Part shown: positions 48,001 through 58,880 of the stretch, in pieces
Position numbering within the stretch: the first letter of the stretch is position 1
How the letters are laid out: every line of letters begins with the position of its first letter
Assembly (NCBI RefSeq): GCF_037201975.1
Contig: NZ_CP147520.1
Coordinates: 1,364,001 to 1,428,000 of the forward strand
Source: Streptomyces sp. TG1A-60
GTDB lineage: Bacteria > Actinomycetota > Actinomycetes > Streptomycetales > Streptomycetaceae
DNA length: 64,000 nt
Direction of reading: 5' to 3'
Position numbers and translations under genes: made by a program
Notes under the pieces: model-generated
What the model saw: only the letters and a program-made list of their open reading frames with translations
The model's database searches: none
Told to the model about the DNA's origin: nothing

Positions 48001-50553
48001 CTGCCCGCCGAACCGCCGGGCCACGACGAGTCGTTCGTCAGCTGCGGGCTGCCCTACCCCGGGTTCGCCATGCGGGTCGTCGGCGACCGGGACACCGTCC
48101 TGGCCGAGGGCGACGTCGGGCGACTCCAGGTGCGCGGGACCTCGGTGACCCGGGGCTACCACGACAACGCGAAGGCCAACGCGGAGTCGTTCACCGAGGA
48201 CGGCTGGTTCGACACCGGCGACCTGGCCTTCCTGCGCGACGGCGAGCTGTACATCACCGGCCGGGCCAAGGACGTCATCATCGTCAACGGCGTCAACCAC
48301 TTCAGTCACGAGATCGAGTCCTGCGTCGAGGAACTCCCTTGTGTCGTACGGAGTTTCACGGCCGCTGTCGCGGTCCGCTCCGATCCGTCAACGACCACCG
48401 ACGAACTCGCCCTCTACTTCCATCTCGCCGACGGCCACGACCCGGCCGCCGCCCTGCGGGAGATCGGCGGCAAGGTGACACGGGAGATCGGCGTGAGCCC
48501 GGCCTTCCTCATTCCCGTCGGCACCGAGGACATCCCGAAGACCGAGATCGGGAAGATCCAGCGCACCAAGCTCCGCAAGGGTTTCGAGGCAGGCGACTTC
48601 GACGAGGCGATGCGCGAGGCGCAGCTACTGCTCGGCGGCGCGGCCACACTGCCGGACTGGTTCCTGCGGCCGGTGTGGCAGCGGGCCGACGCCCTGCATC
48701 CGCCGCTGACAGCGGCGGGGCGGCACGTCCTGGTGCTGGCCGGGCACGATCCCGAGGCCGCCGCACGCGTGGCAGGACGGCTGCGGGCCGCGGGCGGGCT
48801 GTGCACGGTGGTCACCGACGGGTCGGCGTACGAGCGGATCGACGCCGCCGCCTACCGCGTACGGCCCACTGAGGCCGGCGACTTCGCCGCCGTGCTGGAA
48901 CGGCTCGGCGCCGACGGGCGCGAGGTCGACGCCGTGATCACATTCGGCTCGGCCGGCCACGCCGACCACGCCGAATCCCTGCTCGCCTTCGTCCGTGCGC
49001 TGATCGTCCGGCATGACAAGAGGCGCCCGGTGCCGCTGCTGTTCGCCACGGCCGGCGCACACGCCCTCACGCCGTACGACCGGCCGCGCTGCGACCACGC
49101 CACAACCGTGGGTCTGCTCAAGTCCCTGCGTGAGGAGCAGCCTTGGCTGCGGGGTGTGCATGTCGACCTGGCGCCGGGCGGGGACGTGGACACGCTGCTC
49201 GGCGAGCTGACGGCCGCGTCCGTGGAGGCCGAGGTCGCCCACCGGGACGGCCACCGGTATGTGCGCCGCCTGGCACCCCTGCCCGAACCGCTGCCGCGCG
49301 CCCAGCCGTCCACGGCCGGCTTCCACCTGATCAGCGGCGGCCTGGGCGGGGTGGGCATCGAGATCGCCGAGCATCTGCTCAGGACACCCGGTACGAAGCT
49401 GCTGCTGCTCGGCCGCGGTACGCCCGGCGACGAGCTGCGGCGGCTCCAACAGCTCGGGGACGTGCGCTGGGCGCGGGCCGACGTCACCGACACCGCGCAG
49501 GTGCGGGCAGCCGTACGCGAGGCGGGCGAGGCTTGGCTCGTGCCCCTGACCTCGGTGCTGCATCTGGCCGGTGCTTTCGACGAGCGGCCGGTGAGCGAGC
49601 TCGACACGGAGAGCTGGCGCACGGCTCTGGCGGCGAAGGTGCGGGGGGCCTGGGCGCTGCACGAGGTCGCGTCGGAGCACCCGGTCGACTCCTTCGTCAC
49701 CTTCTCCTCCGTCAACGGCTGGTTCGGCGGCGCGATGAACTCCGCGTACGCGGCCGCCAACGCCTTCCTGGACGCGCTGGCCGTGCACCGCCGTCACCTG
49801 GGGCTGCCCGGGCAGAGCCTGGCGTGGAGCATGTGGCGCGAGCGTGGCATGAGCCGTGGCTACGAACTCGCCTCGCTGACCGAGGCCCGGGGCTATCGGG
49901 TCCTCGACCCGGCCACGGCGGTGCGTTCGTTCGACTTCGCGCTCTCCCTGGACGAGCCGCACGTACTGATCGGCGCCGACCGTACGGCGCCGTGGGTGCG
50001 CAGCCACGTCGTGGGCCCGGTACGACAGGTGCGGCGGCTCACGGCGCGGGTCGCCCTCGACGAGGGCACCGACCTCGGCGCGCTGTACCGCGAGGCGGCC
50101 CGGAGCGCGGAGGGCGACGCGTGGGTGCTGCGGTCGGCCGGAACGGCCGTCCACCGGTCCGAAGCCCCGGAAGCGGGCGAGGAGTCGCGTCGCCGCCTCG
50201 AGACACGACTCGCCGCCATCTGGTGCGCGGTGCTGGACCTGGACCGGGTCGGCCGGGACGACAACTTCTTCGGTCTGGGCGGCAACTCGCTGCTCCTGGT
50301 CGGCGCGCAGGCAGCGATCAACAAGGAACTGGGATGCGATCTGAAGGTGGTGGACCTGTTCGCGCATCCGACAGTGCGGGCGCTCGCCCGGCACCTGGCC
50401 GAGAGCGGAGTCGGCGCCGCCGAGGCCGGGGCGGCCCCCGCGCCCGAGCGGCCCACCGGCCTGGGCCTGGCCAGGCAGCAGGCGCAGCGGCAGCGTACGG
50501 CCCGCGGCGCCCGTCGCGCCGTACGGGAACGGAAGGACCGAACCGATGGCTGA
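42001..50553 (+). CDS. NRPS: C-A(Thr)-PCP-C-acyl ligase-KR-PCP (AntC-like)
   Basis: A 2850-residue NRPS starting at ATG 42001 behind GAGGGG. C1 has H-H-I-L-L-D-G (140-146). A1 (about 460-963) gives the specificity residues D-F-W-N-V-G-M-V-H-K by alignment to GrsA, one residue from the classical threonine code. PCP1 serine is S1014. C2 has H-H-S-A-A-D-G (from 1198). An A10-like remnant ([12 protein letters not shown]) precedes an acyl-ligase-type adenylation domain (about 1667-2190; [17 protein letters not shown]). KR follows (about 2440-2660; [14 protein letters not shown]), then PCP2 (S2763). Ligase-KR pairs load an alpha-keto acid and reduce it to an alpha-hydroxy acid. The order equals antimycin AntC (Thr, then pyruvate reduced to lactate). 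Confidence 0.88.
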   Translation: MSIQQHEHRPLSGAQEGLWFAGRLATHPAACNTGEYVEIHGPIDAGLFEAALRRTVGEADTFALRFVETPDGPRCVAAGDPDDWPLHRVDVSAEPAPRAAAEDWIRRDLTTATDLVAGPLFSHALITLGPDRFIWFLRAHHILLDGYSYKLVARRLADTYTALAAGREPEPAGFEPVARLQAEEAAYFASEHHDRDSAYWASRLAGLPDPVRLTERTAPPEAPFLRCTHDLTPAETEALSAAAARLGVSRTDLLVGAVAAYLHRMTGADDLVLGLATLSRIGSASLRTPGTASDILPLRVPVSPTAPVGDLMRSVAEELRSLRRHQQYRGEFVRRDLGLMGAGRNVHGPVVNMVPFAEDLTFAGHPSTSHHLSGGAVDDLQISVRPGAEAGGLWLAFDANPAAYEQAELDTHLRRFLFLVDQLASSDGQSALADVSLLLPGEEPQTRPRRAYSVTGTLTRRFEEQASRVPHATAVSYERVQHSYTELNADANRLARLLVERGAGPGKVVALALPRGTRLVVALLAVLKTGAAYLPLDTGHPAERLRLVAEDVPPVVLVTDTATVGALPAIPAPTVVLGSPETDGDLAVRPPGDLTDADRTGPTGPDDIAYIIHTSGSTGRPKGVPVPHSNVLRLFEASAEHFDFGADDVWTLFHSYAFDFSVWEVWGPLLHGGRLVVVPSAVSRSPRDLLRLLREERVTVLNQTPSAFEQLMQADLEGEHAETALRYVVFGGETLRVERLRPWADRYGLDAPALVNMYGITETTVHVTFQRLTRAHLDDPRRPSVIGTPLADLCVHLLDAALRPVPPGVTGEMYVSGAGLAPGYLGRPELTAERFVKDPFGSPGTRMYRTGDLARRGADGILEYAGRADEQVKIRGFRIEPGEIKAVLADHADVASAAVVVRRTADGDPRLVAYAVPVEGHHPAPAELRARLAERLPGHMVPAACVLINALPLTANGKLDVRALPEPDFTDAAAGQRATTPEQELVCRLFAEVLRLPEDSVGVGADFFDLGGHSLLAVRLLARLRAETGQDIPMTALFDTPTPAALALRLTEESGTAVRLPPLAAATRPERVPLSSAQERMWFLNRLDGAAATYNIPLVVPLEHDLDEEALRSALADVVDRHESLRTVFTDDGDGPRQRILPPGTLRPELRIVDCPGEEVDAQVAAAGRHSFDLTRESPLWAAVVGTGARRTLLLVLHHSAADGWSLRPLGEDLSAAYEARREGRAPHGKPLPVQYADYALWQHGVLAPAPEGPGRLEQLTGFWREALTGLPTESTLPADRARPAVAGGAGARVSATVDAALHERLERLADAEDASLFMVLHAAVAALLSRWGAGTDLAIGTPVAGRSEAALDDVIGLVTNTLVLRTDVSNDPDFRELLARIRRFDLAALDHQDLPLDLLVDDLNPPRHPARHPLFQVMLALQNNEPAVLRLGDQRTPLRPTATGTAKFDLFVDVMERRDAQGAPDGLDLHVEYATDLFAPETAVCFTEALSAALDAVSADPALRVSGLPARGPRPQSLPDDLAAVALEVAGVRDAVALPPGEAFCAPALYVVPGRETAPGQVEHSLDATRVIAVNGLPRTAEGALDIAALRALPAVDRTAAARWERELAGLAGVRGASVELEEFPEELGRIHAGPPRTGLRPETSPGPGSRSGRVPALSAGPPLPEPSVPSWAAALTRAAAGPHGEIVHVRADGSEARRSYASLVEEGSRVLAGLREKGLRPGDQVILQCSDTEDFVAVLWGCVLGGFVAVPLTVPASYTTPSAAVTKLEGIWRMLDRPWIVASPSDAPGLRQLAERDGWPGPRLTTADVLREAPEDRGWHEAAPDDLILMLMTSGSTGLPKAVRITHRGVLTRSAATEAMNGLGEHDVSLNWIPLDHVTGVVMFHLRDVYLGCRQVHAPTSWILQDPLRWADLADRHRVTVTWAPNFAFGLFADQAHRFEGRTWDLSPMRLVMNAGEVVVASAARRFVHELRPFGLPQDVMHPGWGMSETCSVVTDSVLPAEPPGHDESFVSCGLPYPGFAMRVVGDRDTVLAEGDVGRLQVRGTSVTRGYHDNAKANAESFTEDGWFDTGDLAFLRDGELYITGRAKDVIIVNGVNHFSHEIESCVEELPCVVRSFTAAVAVRSDPSTTTDELALYFHLADGHDPAAALREIGGKVTREIGVSPAFLIPVGTEDIPKTEIGKIQRTKLRKGFEAGDFDEAMREAQLLLGGAATLPDWFLRPVWQRADALHPPLTAAGRHVLVLAGHDPEAAARVAGRLRAAGGLCTVVTDGSAYERIDAAAYRVRPTEAGDFAAVLERLGADGREVDAVITFGSAGHADHAESLLAFVRALIVRHDKRRPVPLLFATAGAHALTPYDRPRCDHATTVGLLKSLREEQPWLRGVHVDLAPGGDVDTLLGELTAASVEAEVAHRDGHRYVRRLAPLPEPLPRAQPSTAGFHLISGGLGGVGIEIAEHLLRTPGTKLLLLGRGTPGDELRRLQQLGDVRWARADVTDTAQVRAAVREAGEAWLVPLTSVLHLAGAFDERPVSELDTESWRTALAAKVRGAWALHEVASEHPVDSFVTFSSVNGWFGGAMNSAYAAANAFLDALAVHRRHLGLPGQSLAWSMWRERGMSRGYELASLTEARGYRVLDPATAVRSFDFALSLDEPHVLIGADRTAPWVRSHVVGPVRQVRRLTARVALDEGTDLGALYREAARSAEGDAWVLRSAGTAVHRSEAPEAGEESRRRLETRLAAIWCAVLDLDRVGRDDNFFGLGGNSLLLVGAQAAINKELGCDLKVVDLFAHPTVRALARHLAESGVGAAEAGAAPAPERPTGLGLARQQAQRQRTARGARRAVRERKDRTDG

Positions 50554-53500
50554 GCCCACCACCGAGCCGGACGAGGAGGTCCCCGCCGTCGCCGTGATCG
50601 GCATGGCGGCACGCTTCCCGGGCGCGGACGACGTCGACGCGTTCTGGAAGAACCTGGCGGCGGGCCGGGAGGCGGTACGGCCGGTCACCGACGAGGAGTT
50701 CCTCGCGGCGGGCGGAGACCCCAAGGACCTCGACGACCCGGCCCTGATCCGGATGGCATCCGTGGTCGAGGGCATCGACCTCTTCGACGCGGACTTCTTC
50801 GGCATGAGTCCGACCGAGGCGGCTGTCGTCGACCCGCAGCAGCGGCTGCTGCTGGAGACCGCGTACCACGCACTCGAGGACGCGGGACAGGTGCGCGAGG
50901 CGCAGGAGGTCACCACCGGCGTCTACGCGGGCGCCGGCGACAGCCGCTACTACCCGGCGCACATCCATCCCCGGTACGCCGGGCAGCCGGGGTCGATGGC
51001 GCTGGTGCACGCGGCCACGGCCAACTCGCTCGGCGCGCTGGCCACCCGGATCTCCTACGAACTCGGGCTCACCGGGCCGAGTCTGTCGTTGCAGACGGCG
51101 TGCTCCACGGCGCTGGTGGCTCTGCACACCGCGTGCCAGGACCTGCTGGACTACCGCTGTGACCTGGCGCTCGCGGGGGCGGTGTTCCTCAACCCCTCGG
51201 CGGTTCTCGGCTATCGGCATGTGCAGGACGGGCCGTTCTCGCCGGACGGGCGCTGCCGGGCCTTCTCCGCGCAGGCGGCCGGCACCTCCTCGGGCAACGG
51301 GGGCGGGCTGGTCGTACTGAAGCGGCTGGAGGACGCGCTCGCCGACGGTGACCGGATCCGGGCCGTGGTGCGGGGCTCGGCGGTCAACAACGACGGGCGC
51401 CGCAAGGTCGGGTTCTCCGCACCCAGCGCGGCCGGCCAGACCGAGGTGATCCTCGCCGCGCAGGTGCAGGGCGACATCGACGCCGGCACGATCGGGCTGG
51501 TCGAGGCGCACGGTACCGCCACGCGGATCGGCGATCCGATCGAGGTGGCGGCGCTGACCGAGGCGTTCCGGCAGAGCACGGACCGACGCGGGTTCTGCGC
51601 ACTGGGCTCGGTGAAGACCAACATCGGGCATCTCGGCGCGGCGGCCGGCATCGCCGGCGTCGTGAAGGCCGTACTCGCCCTCGAACACCGGCAGATACCT
51701 CCCAGCCTGCACTTCGACGCGCCGAACCCGCTGATCGACTTCGCGTCGAGTCCGTTCCGGGTACCGACCGAGCTGGAGGGGTGGCCGGACGCCGGTCATC
51801 CGCGCCGGGCGGCGGTCAGCGCCCTGGGCATCGGCGGCACCAACGCCCACGTCGTCCTCGAGGAGGCACCGGCCTCCACACCGGAGCCCCGGCCCGCCGA
51901 AACGTCCCGGCGGCATGTCCTGCCGTTGTCCGCGCGCACGGCCGGCGCGCTGCGCGGCCAGGCCGAGGCCCTGGCCCGCCATCTGGAAGTCCACCCCGAG
52001 CCACGGCTCGACGACGTCGCGCACTCCCTGCGCACCGAGCGCCCGGCCCTGCGCCACCGGCTCGCCGTCAGCGCCACGACCCCCGCCGAGGCCGTGGCCG
52101 CGCTGCGCGCCCCGCAGTCGCCGGTGGGCCCGGTGCCCGACGATCCGCCGCGGGTGGCGTTCCTGCTGCCCGGCGGCGGCACCCAGTACGTCGGCATGGG
52201 GGCCGAGTTGTACCGGGACGACGACGTCTACCGCGACGTCGTGGACCAGTGCGCGCGCGTCCTGCGGCCGGTCGTCAAGGGCGATCTGCGCACCGCTCTG
52301 TTCGAGCGGGTCGAGCCGGGCGGCATCACCTCTTTCCTCGCGCTGGTCATCACCGAGTACGCGTTGGCCAGGACGCTCATGGAGCAGGGGGTGCGCCCCG
52401 ACGCACTGATCGGGCACTCGCTCGGCGAGTACACGGCGGCCTGTCTGGCCGGAGTGATGGATCTCGACGAGATGCTGCCGGTGGTCGCCGAGCGTCTGCG
52501 GCTCATCTCCGTCTGCGCCGGGGCGACCGTCGGCGTCGCCGCCTCCGCGGACGCCGTCGCGCCGCTGCTCGGCCCGGACCTGTCACTGGCGGCGGTGAAC
52601 GGCCCCGCGGCCTGCACGGTCGCCGGACAGGCGGACGCGGTGGCCCGGCTCGAGGCCGAACTCACCCGCCGGGACATGCCGTTCCGCCGACTGCGTATCC
52701 CCGCCGCCGCCCACTCCCACGTCCTCGACCCGATCCTCGAGACCTTTGCCGACCGTCTGCGCACCCTGCGGCTGCGCGCGCCCAGGATCCCGTACGTCAC
52801 GAATGTCACCGGCGCCTGGATCACCGACGCGCAGGCGACGGACGTACGGCACTGGGTCGAGCACACGCGGCGCACCGTGCGGTTCGCCGACGGCATCGGA
52901 ACGCTGTGGGCGGACGGGCGGCCGGTGATGGTGGAGATCGGGCCCGGGGACAGCATGACCAAGCTGGCCCGCGCCGCGCTGGAGGGCGAGGACCCGGTGA
53001 CGGTCACGACCATGCGGCACGCGAAAGCCGACGCGCCCGACGGATTCGTCCTCGCAGGCGCGCTCGGCAGGCTCTGGGCCGCCGGTGTCGACCCGGCGCT
53101 GCCCCACGCCGTCGATCCCGCCGGGCCGCCACGCCGGGTGCGGCTGCCCGGGTACGCCTTCGACCGGCGGCGGCACTGGATCGACGCCCCGGGCGCGCAC
53201 ACCGGGTCGGGGGCGGCCGAGCGGGAGCGGGCCGTGGACGCCCGGGGCGGGCGGACGCCCCGTCCGCTGCTGACCACCGAGCACGTGGCACCGCGCACGC
53301 AGCGGGAGCGGGCCGTGGCCGAGGTGTGGGAGGAGCATCTGGGTATCGACGGCATCGGCGTCCACGACAACTTCTTCGACCTCGGCGGCGACTCGATGCG
53401 GGCCGTGCTCCTCGCGGGTCGGCTGCGGGCGACAGGTGTGCTGGACGTGGCCGGCGGCTCGCTGCTGGCCGCTCCCACGGTCGCCGGCCTGCTGGAGTCG

Positions 53501-54349
53501 GTCGGCGAGCGAGGCGGCCCGTCCTCCGCCGCGCTCGGGCCCTTGCTGCCGCTGCGCTCCGAGGGCGCCGAGACGCCACTGTTCTGCATCCACCCCGGCG
53601 CCGGCGTCGCCTGGCGGTACACCGGACTGCTCCCCCAGCTCGGCCCGGACCAGCCGGTGTTCGGCATCCAGGCGCACGGCCTCGACGGCACCCGCCCGCC
53701 CGCGCCGGACGCAGCGTCCATGGTGGCGTCGTACGTGGACCTCGTGCGAGAGGTCCGGCCCAGGGGTCCCTACCGGCTGTTGGGCTGGTCCTACGGCGGT
53801 TTCGTCGCGCACGCCATGGCCTGCGCGCTCCAGGAGCAGGGCGAGCGGGTCGAGTTGCTGGCCATGCTGGACGCCCCGCAGACCCGGGGCATGCGCTACG
53901 TCCCGGAGCAGGTCGAGCGGCAGGTGGCCGGGCTGCTGATGCGGGTGGCGGGGCTGCCGGTCGACGCGGACACCGCGATCCCGGACGTCGACAGCGTACT
54001 GGCGCGTATCGGCGCGGTCCCGGTCGATGGCGACGCGACGGCTCCGGTGTCGCGTGCCGAGGCCACGGCGATCGCCGACGTGATGCGCAACAATCTGCGC
54101 ATCGCACCGCAGTTCAGTCCCGGCGTCTACCGAGGCGAGGTGCTGTTCTTCACCGCCACCGAGGACGCCCGCACCGACGACGCCGATCTCGCGCTGGCCG
54201 CCGGAAAGGCGGACGCTTGGCGGCCGTACGTCGACGGATCGCTGACCGATCACCCCGTGCCGTGCGGCCACTACACGATGACCGAACCCGCGCCCATGGC
54301 CGTGATCGGCTCCGTGGTCGCCAAGGCGCTGCGCCCCGCCTCCGGATGA
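50546..54349 (+). CDS. PKS terminal module KS-AT-ACP-TE (AntD-like)
   Basis: A 1267-residue protein whose ATG overlaps the NRPS stop by 8 bp, so translation is coupled. KS has T-A-C-S-T (C186), E-A-H-G-T-A-T and N-I-G-H. AT has G-H-S-L-G-E (S625), but the specificity site reads I-P-A-A-A-H-S instead of HAFH or YASH, suggesting an unusual, perhaps bulkier, extender. The carrier domain has G-G-D-S (S950). TE has G-W-S-Y-G-G (S1082) and a late C-G-H-Y histidine. In antimycin biosynthesis the equivalent AntD adds an alkylmalonyl unit and its TE closes the nine-membered dilactone. An alkylmalonyl supply operon lies at the right end of the window, which fits. The KS clade differs from the modular PKS upstream. 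Confidence 0.88.
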   Translation: MAEPTTEPDEEVPAVAVIGMAARFPGADDVDAFWKNLAAGREAVRPVTDEEFLAAGGDPKDLDDPALIRMASVVEGIDLFDADFFGMSPTEAAVVDPQQRLLLETAYHALEDAGQVREAQEVTTGVYAGAGDSRYYPAHIHPRYAGQPGSMALVHAATANSLGALATRISYELGLTGPSLSLQTACSTALVALHTACQDLLDYRCDLALAGAVFLNPSAVLGYRHVQDGPFSPDGRCRAFSAQAAGTSSGNGGGLVVLKRLEDALADGDRIRAVVRGSAVNNDGRRKVGFSAPSAAGQTEVILAAQVQGDIDAGTIGLVEAHGTATRIGDPIEVAALTEAFRQSTDRRGFCALGSVKTNIGHLGAAAGIAGVVKAVLALEHRQIPPSLHFDAPNPLIDFASSPFRVPTELEGWPDAGHPRRAAVSALGIGGTNAHVVLEEAPASTPEPRPAETSRRHVLPLSARTAGALRGQAEALARHLEVHPEPRLDDVAHSLRTERPALRHRLAVSATTPAEAVAALRAPQSPVGPVPDDPPRVAFLLPGGGTQYVGMGAELYRDDDVYRDVVDQCARVLRPVVKGDLRTALFERVEPGGITSFLALVITEYALARTLMEQGVRPDALIGHSLGEYTAACLAGVMDLDEMLPVVAERLRLISVCAGATVGVAASADAVAPLLGPDLSLAAVNGPAACTVAGQADAVARLEAELTRRDMPFRRLRIPAAAHSHVLDPILETFADRLRTLRLRAPRIPYVTNVTGAWITDAQATDVRHWVEHTRRTVRFADGIGTLWADGRPVMVEIGPGDSMTKLARAALEGEDPVTVTTMRHAKADAPDGFVLAGALGRLWAAGVDPALPHAVDPAGPPRRVRLPGYAFDRRRHWIDAPGAHTGSGAAERERAVDARGGRTPRPLLTTEHVAPRTQRERAVAEVWEEHLGIDGIGVHDNFFDLGGDSMRAVLLAGRLRATGVLDVAGGSLLAAPTVAGLLESVGERGGPSSAALGPLLPLRSEGAETPLFCIHPGAGVAWRYTGLLPQLGPDQPVFGIQAHGLDGTRPPAPDAASMVASYVDLVREVRPRGPYRLLGWSYGGFVAHAMACALQEQGERVELLAMLDAPQTRGMRYVPEQVERQVAGLLMRVAGLPVDADTAIPDVDSVLARIGAVPVDGDATAPVSRAEATAIADVMRNNLRIAPQFSPGVYRGEVLFFTATEDARTDDADLALAAGKADAWRPYVDGSLTDHPVPCGHYTMTEPAPMAVIGSVVAKALRPASG

Positions 54350-54414
54350 GCCGACCCTGTTCCCCCGCTACCCACCTCGCAAGACCTTCATTCATTCAGA
54401 ACAAGGAGACGACC

Positions 54415-55197
54415 TTGGCAGGCACCGGACGACACCAGGGCAGGACCGCGCTGGTCACAGGAGGCAGCCGCGGCATCGGGCGAGCCGTCAGCAGGCGGCT
54501 GGCGCGGGAGGGGGCGCTGGTCGCCGTCCACTACGGGCACGACGCGGCGGCGGCGGACCGTACCGTCAAGGAGATCGAGACGGACGGCGGCCGGGCGTTC
54601 GCGATCCACGCGGAACTGGGCGTCCCCGGTGACGCGACCACCCTGTGGTCCGCGTTCGACCGCGAGCTAGCCGTGTACGCCCCGGATGCCGAACCGGGCC
54701 TGGACATCCTGGTCAACAACGCCGGCATCACGCTTCCGCGGACGATCGAACATGTCACCGAGGAGGACTACGACCGCGTCTTCGCCGTCAACACCAAGGC
54801 CCCGTTCTTCATCCTCCAGCAGGGCATCGGCCGACTGCGGGACGGGGGCCGGATCATCAACATCTCGTCGGGGGCCACGCGCTTCGCGTACCCAGCGATC
54901 ATGACGTACTCCATGACCAAGGCGGCCATGGACCACCTGACACTGTCCCTCGCCCTCGAGCTCGCTCCGCGGAACATCACGGTGAACGCGGTCGCCCCCG
55001 GCTTCACCGAGACCGAGATCAACCCGACCCTGAAGAACCCGGAGATCCGGCAGGCGCTCTCCGCGTACTCGGCGTTCAACCGGCTCGGCCAGCCGACTGA
55101 CATCGCCGACGTGGTCGCCTTCGTCGCGAGCGAGGACGCCCGCTGGGTGACCGGCCAGTGGCTCAACGCGACCGGCGGCGTCCGCCTCGGCCTGTAG
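54415..55197 (+). CDS. Stand-alone ketoreductase (SDR, FabG/AntM-like)
   Basis: A 260-residue short-chain dehydrogenase. TTG 54415 was chosen as start because AAGGAG lies 6 bp upstream and the Rossmann motif T-G-G-S-R-G-I-G follows at residue 16. N-N-A-G, the catalytic serine in I-S-S-G and Y-S-M-T-K are all present, so it should be active with NADPH. In antimycin clusters a discrete ketoreductase (AntM) reduces the beta-keto group left by the terminal PKS module; the terminal module here has no KR of its own. The gene follows that module within 66 bp, supporting the same role. Confidence 0.82.
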   Translation: MAGTGRHQGRTALVTGGSRGIGRAVSRRLAREGALVAVHYGHDAAAADRTVKEIETDGGRAFAIHAELGVPGDATTLWSAFDRELAVYAPDAEPGLDILVNNAGITLPRTIEHVTEEDYDRVFAVNTKAPFFILQQGIGRLRDGGRIINISSGATRFAYPAIMTYSMTKAAMDHLTLSLALELAPRNITVNAVAPGFTETEINPTLKNPEIRQALSAYSAFNRLGQPTDIADVVAFVASEDARWVTGQWLNATGGVRLGL

Positions 55198-55268
55198 ACC
55201 GACCGGTTCGCGCATCCCCAGCCCGTTTCCAGCCGTTTCAAGAGGGCGTCAGTCCCAAGGAGCACTTC

Positions 55269-56216
55269 ATGAGGGAGATTTCGGCCTTCGCGGCCGAGGA
55301 GGAGCAGCGCGTCCTGAGCCTGAAGCCGGTCCTCGCCCCGGTGCACGGGAAGTACGGTGACCATCCTCATCAGGTCTACGACGCCTGGCCCGCCGAGGAC
55401 CCGGAAGCACCGCTGGTGCTGCTGCTGCACGGCGGGTACTGGCGCTACGACCGGATGCATCTGACGCCGTTCGCCTCCTGGCTGGCGAAACGGGGCTTCT
55501 CCGTGCTGCTGCCGGGCTTTCGCCGGGCCGGGGGTGCCGGCGGATATCCGGAGACCTTCGACGACATCGCCCGGATCGTCGACACGCTGCCCGAGGGCCG
55601 ACCGTACGTCCTGGCCGGCCACTGCTCCGGCGGCCATCTCGCCCTGTGGTGCGCGGCCCGCGCCCTCCTGCCCGCCGACTCGCCCTGGCACACGACGTCC
55701 CTCCCACCCGCCGTGCTCGCCCTCGCCCCGCTGACCGACCTCGCGGCCACCCGCCGGGACCGTCTCAGCAACGACGCGGCGCTACAACTCCTTGGCGGAT
55801 CGGGCCTGTTCGAGGCGCGGATGCAGTACGCCGATCCGCTGACGCTGCTGAAGGGGCCGCGAACGACGGGCGTACGGACCGTGCTGCTGCACGGCGCGGT
55901 CGACGAGGAGGTGCCTCTGTCGCAGTTCACGGACTACGCGGCGGTGCACGACGACCTGGAGACGGTCGCTCTGCCCGACATCGGCCACTACACACTCATC
56001 GAGCCCGACGCGCCCGGCGCGATCGCGGTCGCCGACACCGTGCGCCGCCTGGCTGCGGCCGTAGCCGTATCCGTCGATGGACACCGCCGCCCCACAGCGC
56101 CGGGATGTCCAACTCCTGGAGCGCCTCGAGATCACGACGGCCGATGCAACGCCGTTGTACCGGTGGGCCGCGGAGACACCCGCCGCCCGGCTCAGGGCAA
56201 CCAGCCTTGGTCGTAG
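55269..56216 (+). CDS. Alpha/beta hydrolase, kynurenine-formamidase-like
   Basis: A 315-residue alpha/beta hydrolase starting at ATG 55269 behind AAGGAG. The oxyanion motif H-G-G-Y-W (from H54) is the HGGxW signature of the arylformamidase/esterase group. The nucleophile elbow reads G-H-C-S-G, placing C119 where these enzymes have serine; S120 is next to it. A late G-H-Y-T-L histidine completes the triad. The last about 45 residues are a low-complexity tail running into the convergent regulator gene, overlapping it by 25 bp. A formamidase would make sense in a pathway drawing on kynurenine, as antimycin's aromatic starter does, but hydrolysis of an ester or lactone is equally possible. Confidence 0.65.
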   Translation: MREISAFAAEEEQRVLSLKPVLAPVHGKYGDHPHQVYDAWPAEDPEAPLVLLLHGGYWRYDRMHLTPFASWLAKRGFSVLLPGFRRAGGAGGYPETFDDIARIVDTLPEGRPYVLAGHCSGGHLALWCAARALLPADSPWHTTSLPPAVLALAPLTDLAATRRDRLSNDAALQLLGGSGLFEARMQYADPLTLLKGPRTTGVRTVLLHGAVDEEVPLSQFTDYAAVHDDLETVALPDIGHYTLIEPDAPGAIAVADTVRRLAAAVAVSVDGHRRPTAPGCPTPGAPRDHDGRCNAVVPVGRGDTRRPAQGNQPWS

Positions 56217-56803
56217 GCGATCCGGACCGCGTCGATCCGGTTCCGCGCAGCGAGCTTGGAGACGACGGAGGTCAGGTAGTTCCGGACGGTCCCTTCGGTC
56301 AGACAGAGGCTGTTGGCTATCTCGCAGACGTCGGCGCCCCGGGCAGCCTGCCGCAGGACCTCCGTCTCCCGGGCCGAGAGGGGCTTCTGCTGGAAGTTCC
56401 AGGCGTTCAGCAGCAGCTCGGCGTCGATGGCGTGCTGACCGGCGGCGACTGCACGCACCGACTTGGCGAGCTGGCCCGGCGGGGCGTCCTTGACGAGGAA
56501 GCCCCGCGCATGTGCGGCAAGCGCGCGTCGCAGCAGGCCCGGGCTGTCGGAGGAGGAGAGGATCAGGGTGCGGCAGCTCGGGAGTCTCTCGTGGAGTTCC
56601 GCCGCCGCGGTGAGCCCGTCCGTACCGGGAACGTCGATGTCGAGTACCACTACGTCGGGCCGGGTTTCCAGAGCGGTCGGTACGATGTCGTCCACCCGGC
56701 TCACCGCGCCCACAACGAGCAGATCCGATTCCATCTCTAACAGGGCGGCCAGTGCGCCGCGGACCAGATGGACGCCCTCGGCGAGCAGGATTCTGGTGTG
56801 CAT
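56192..56803 (-). CDS. NarL/LuxR-type response regulator, atypical receiver
   Basis: A 203-residue two-domain regulator. The receiver (1-120) keeps the phospho-acceptor D55 (V-L-D-I-D-V-P-G) and the K in F-L-V-K-D, but the acidic pair near the start is reduced (L-A-E-G instead of A-D-D). The LuxR helix-turn-helix is at about 140-200 (L-S-A-R-E-T-E-V-L). ATG 56803 was chosen; the same frame continues upstream into remains of a histidine kinase. Codon 22 (56738-56740 on the minus strand) is the rare leucine codon TTA, so production depends on bldA tRNA. With its kinase broken, it may act without a partner or with a distant kinase. Confidence 0.8.
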   Translation of the reverse strand: MHTRILLAEGVHLVRGALAALLEMESDLLVVGAVSRVDDIVPTALETRPDVVVLDIDVPGTDGLTAAAELHERLPSCRTLILSSSDSPGLLRRALAAHARGFLVKDAPPGQLAKSVRAVAAGQHAIDAELLLNAWNFQQKPLSARETEVLRQAARGADVCEIANSLCLTEGTVRNYLTSVVSKLAARNRIDAVRIAYDQGWLP

Positions 56804-56829
56804 GATCGCGTACTTTCGTGTCGTTCCAT

Positions 56830-57590
56830 GCGCTCCGGCTCCAGCCGGTGCACTGCTCTGCCCCGTCGCTGTCGGCAGCGGCCGACTGACCGGGCGAAGG
56901 CCGCAGTGGTGCCCCCGCTCGGCCACCGGACTCCGCCGGGCGTGCTCCGGGATCGACCGGCCCGTGGACGCCGGGGAGTCCGGCGGCGGACGGACGACGC
57001 CGTCGTTCACCATGACGAGTCGCCCGGTGCTGCCGGACGCGGTCACCGTGACGTGGCACTTCGCGGCCTCGCTGTGCCTGATGACGTTGGCGGTCTCTTC
57101 TCTCGACACGATGGTCTGGACGGCTTCGAGCACCGCGTCCGGCCGGTCGTGGTCGGCTGCGAACGACATGGAGTACCGGTAGTCCCTGGCGACCACACGC
57201 AGGTCGGTGAGGGCCTGGCGTGAGGTGTCCGGAATCGCCGCGGTCTCCTGACGGGCGCGGTGCGCTTCTGCCGGAACCCGTCGATGGGCCGGCTCCCCCT
57301 TCAGGACGATGGCGGCTCTCCAGGTCATCCACCCCGTCAGCAGCGTGCACACGGCGCACGGGACAGCTGTGTGGAACGGCGCTTCCGCCCAGGCGATGCC
57401 CATAGCGCCGACGACGACCCGGGACCGGACGAGCCGGACCCCGCGCCGTCTGAACGGCGAACACGAGCACGAAGAGGGCGATGAGGGGCGCGGGTTGGGT
57501 CCGGTCACCGCGTCAATGACACCCTGGGAGGCGATGACCGAGTGGGACGACGGTGACGATCCGGGTCGTCCAGTACATGGGGATGTCATG
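56830..57590 (-). pseudogene. Frameshifted NarL-type histidine kinase
   Basis: Pieces of a DesK/NarX-type sensor kinase lie in order but in different frames. W-T-T-R-I-V-T-V-V is near 57570. V-I-D-A-V-T-G follows in a second frame. A-L-F-V-L-V-F-A-V-Q, a membrane segment, is in a third. Then come A-I-P-D-T-S-R-Q-A-L-T-D-L-R and E-E-T-A-N-V-I-R-H-S (N-box) with V-M-V-N-D-G-V. The phospho-accepting histidine region is gone. At least two frameshifts and a deletion make it non-functional. It sits directly upstream of the intact response regulator, so this was a two-component pair. Confidence 0.7.
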
Positions 57591-58389
57591 GTCCGGCTGC
57601 CGGTCCTGTCCGTCCGGCGACCACTCCCCAGCACTCCCGGGACCGTCTTGCGCGAGGCGCCGACGCGCCTTCCACTGCTCCGAGGAGCACCCACATTTCG
57701 TCTCCTCACTCCGGCCGCGCACGGTCCGGCCCCCGTCTGAATTCGACACCCATGACATACGAACGCCATTTCCGTTCACCTGGGGACGGCCGCAGCGAGA
57801 GGCGGCTGGTGAGGCGTGGATTTTCGCGCCTGAATGAGGCAATCAGAGCGCAGGAATAACACGGAGACAAAAGTCGAGGATGCGCTCCGACCTTCCTTCT
57901 CGGCTTTCCCCTTCTGTCTTCGGCAGGTCTCGAGCATCGGCGACCCGGCATTCTGCTCCGCCTCGCGAACTCCATTCCCCCGCGGCACGCGTCCAAACCG
58001 CCCAGGGCAGACCTGAATGCGGCATACACCACTGACGGCGTATGCACCCCAACCCCCCCTAGCAAGAGCGGCACATACGCGAGGGGCCAGGTCAACCGTC
58101 TCTGCACCCGGCACCCTCTCCGCCCCGTCGGGCCCCGCCCGCCCTCGCCACGCCCGAGCCGGTGGTAAACACAACTTTCTGATTCCGCGATGCGCCCCAC
58201 AGCGATAAATCCAACATGAAATTAGGGGGGGCGATGAGCAGGGAGCGATCATGAACCCATGATGGCAGACCCAGCCATCGTGTCAAGATTCTTGAACACT
58301 AAAGTCTCCCCCAGCTTTCATGAACGATCTCACTTTCCATTTAGAGGAAAGGAGCCAGGGCTTCGGCATAGTCGGACCGTTGTCCGGTT
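57591..58389. other. Intergenic stretch, partly AT-rich, no recognised gene
   Basis: No frame here shows a family motif. The part around 58200-58420 is clearly less GC-rich than its surroundings and contains runs such as AAATTAGGGGGGG, which fits promoter or decayed horizontally acquired DNA. It separates the broken kinase from the transposase remnant and may include the original promoter of the leftward two-component pair. Confidence 0.45.
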
Positions 58390-58880
58390 TGTTATCACCC
58401 GCACCGAGAAGTACGAAAAGCCGTCCGGAGTCGCGGGCGTTTCGCCGGAGTCCTGCCGCGATGCCGATCGCGCCGGTTCGCTGCACAGCGCCGATGGCCA
58501 GGCGCCATCGCGCCGGGTGCGTTGCCGGTCCGCAGCCGGGAGGCGTCCTCGGCGAAGGTGGTGGCGCGGACGTGGGGCAGCGATTCGCCGGTCCCGTGGT
58601 CGCGGTCAGTCGTGCGAGCGCCGCGGAGTGGCCTGTGCGACGGTCAGGCCGGTGACGGCGTAGATCGTCTTGACGGCGGCCTTCCGGGCCCCGGCAAACA
58701 GCAGGTTGTTCACGGTGGCGGCCTTGGTCCGTTGCCCGTCAGCGATCCACTGGCCGACCGCCGGCACGAGGTCGCCCGGCCGGTACCGCACAAGCGGTCA
58801 GCGCGTACACGACCGCCAGGGCACGCCGGACGCCGCGGGGATCACACGGGTCCGGTACCGCGTTGTCTGCGGCCTTCCGT
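58390..58880 (-). pseudogene. Remnant of an ISAs1-family transposase
   Basis: Reading leftward, fragments of one transposase appear in order. P-D-P-C-D-P-R-G-V-R-R-A-L-A-V-V-Y-A-L-T-A-C-A-V (near 58850) is the N-terminal Tnp-associated domain. Then come [23 protein letters not shown], and [20 protein letters not shown] with [11 protein letters not shown], the conserved C-terminus. The frames shift between pieces and the central catalytic part is deleted. I did not find clear terminal repeats. It marks past IS activity immediately upstream of the SARP gene. Confidence 0.65.
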
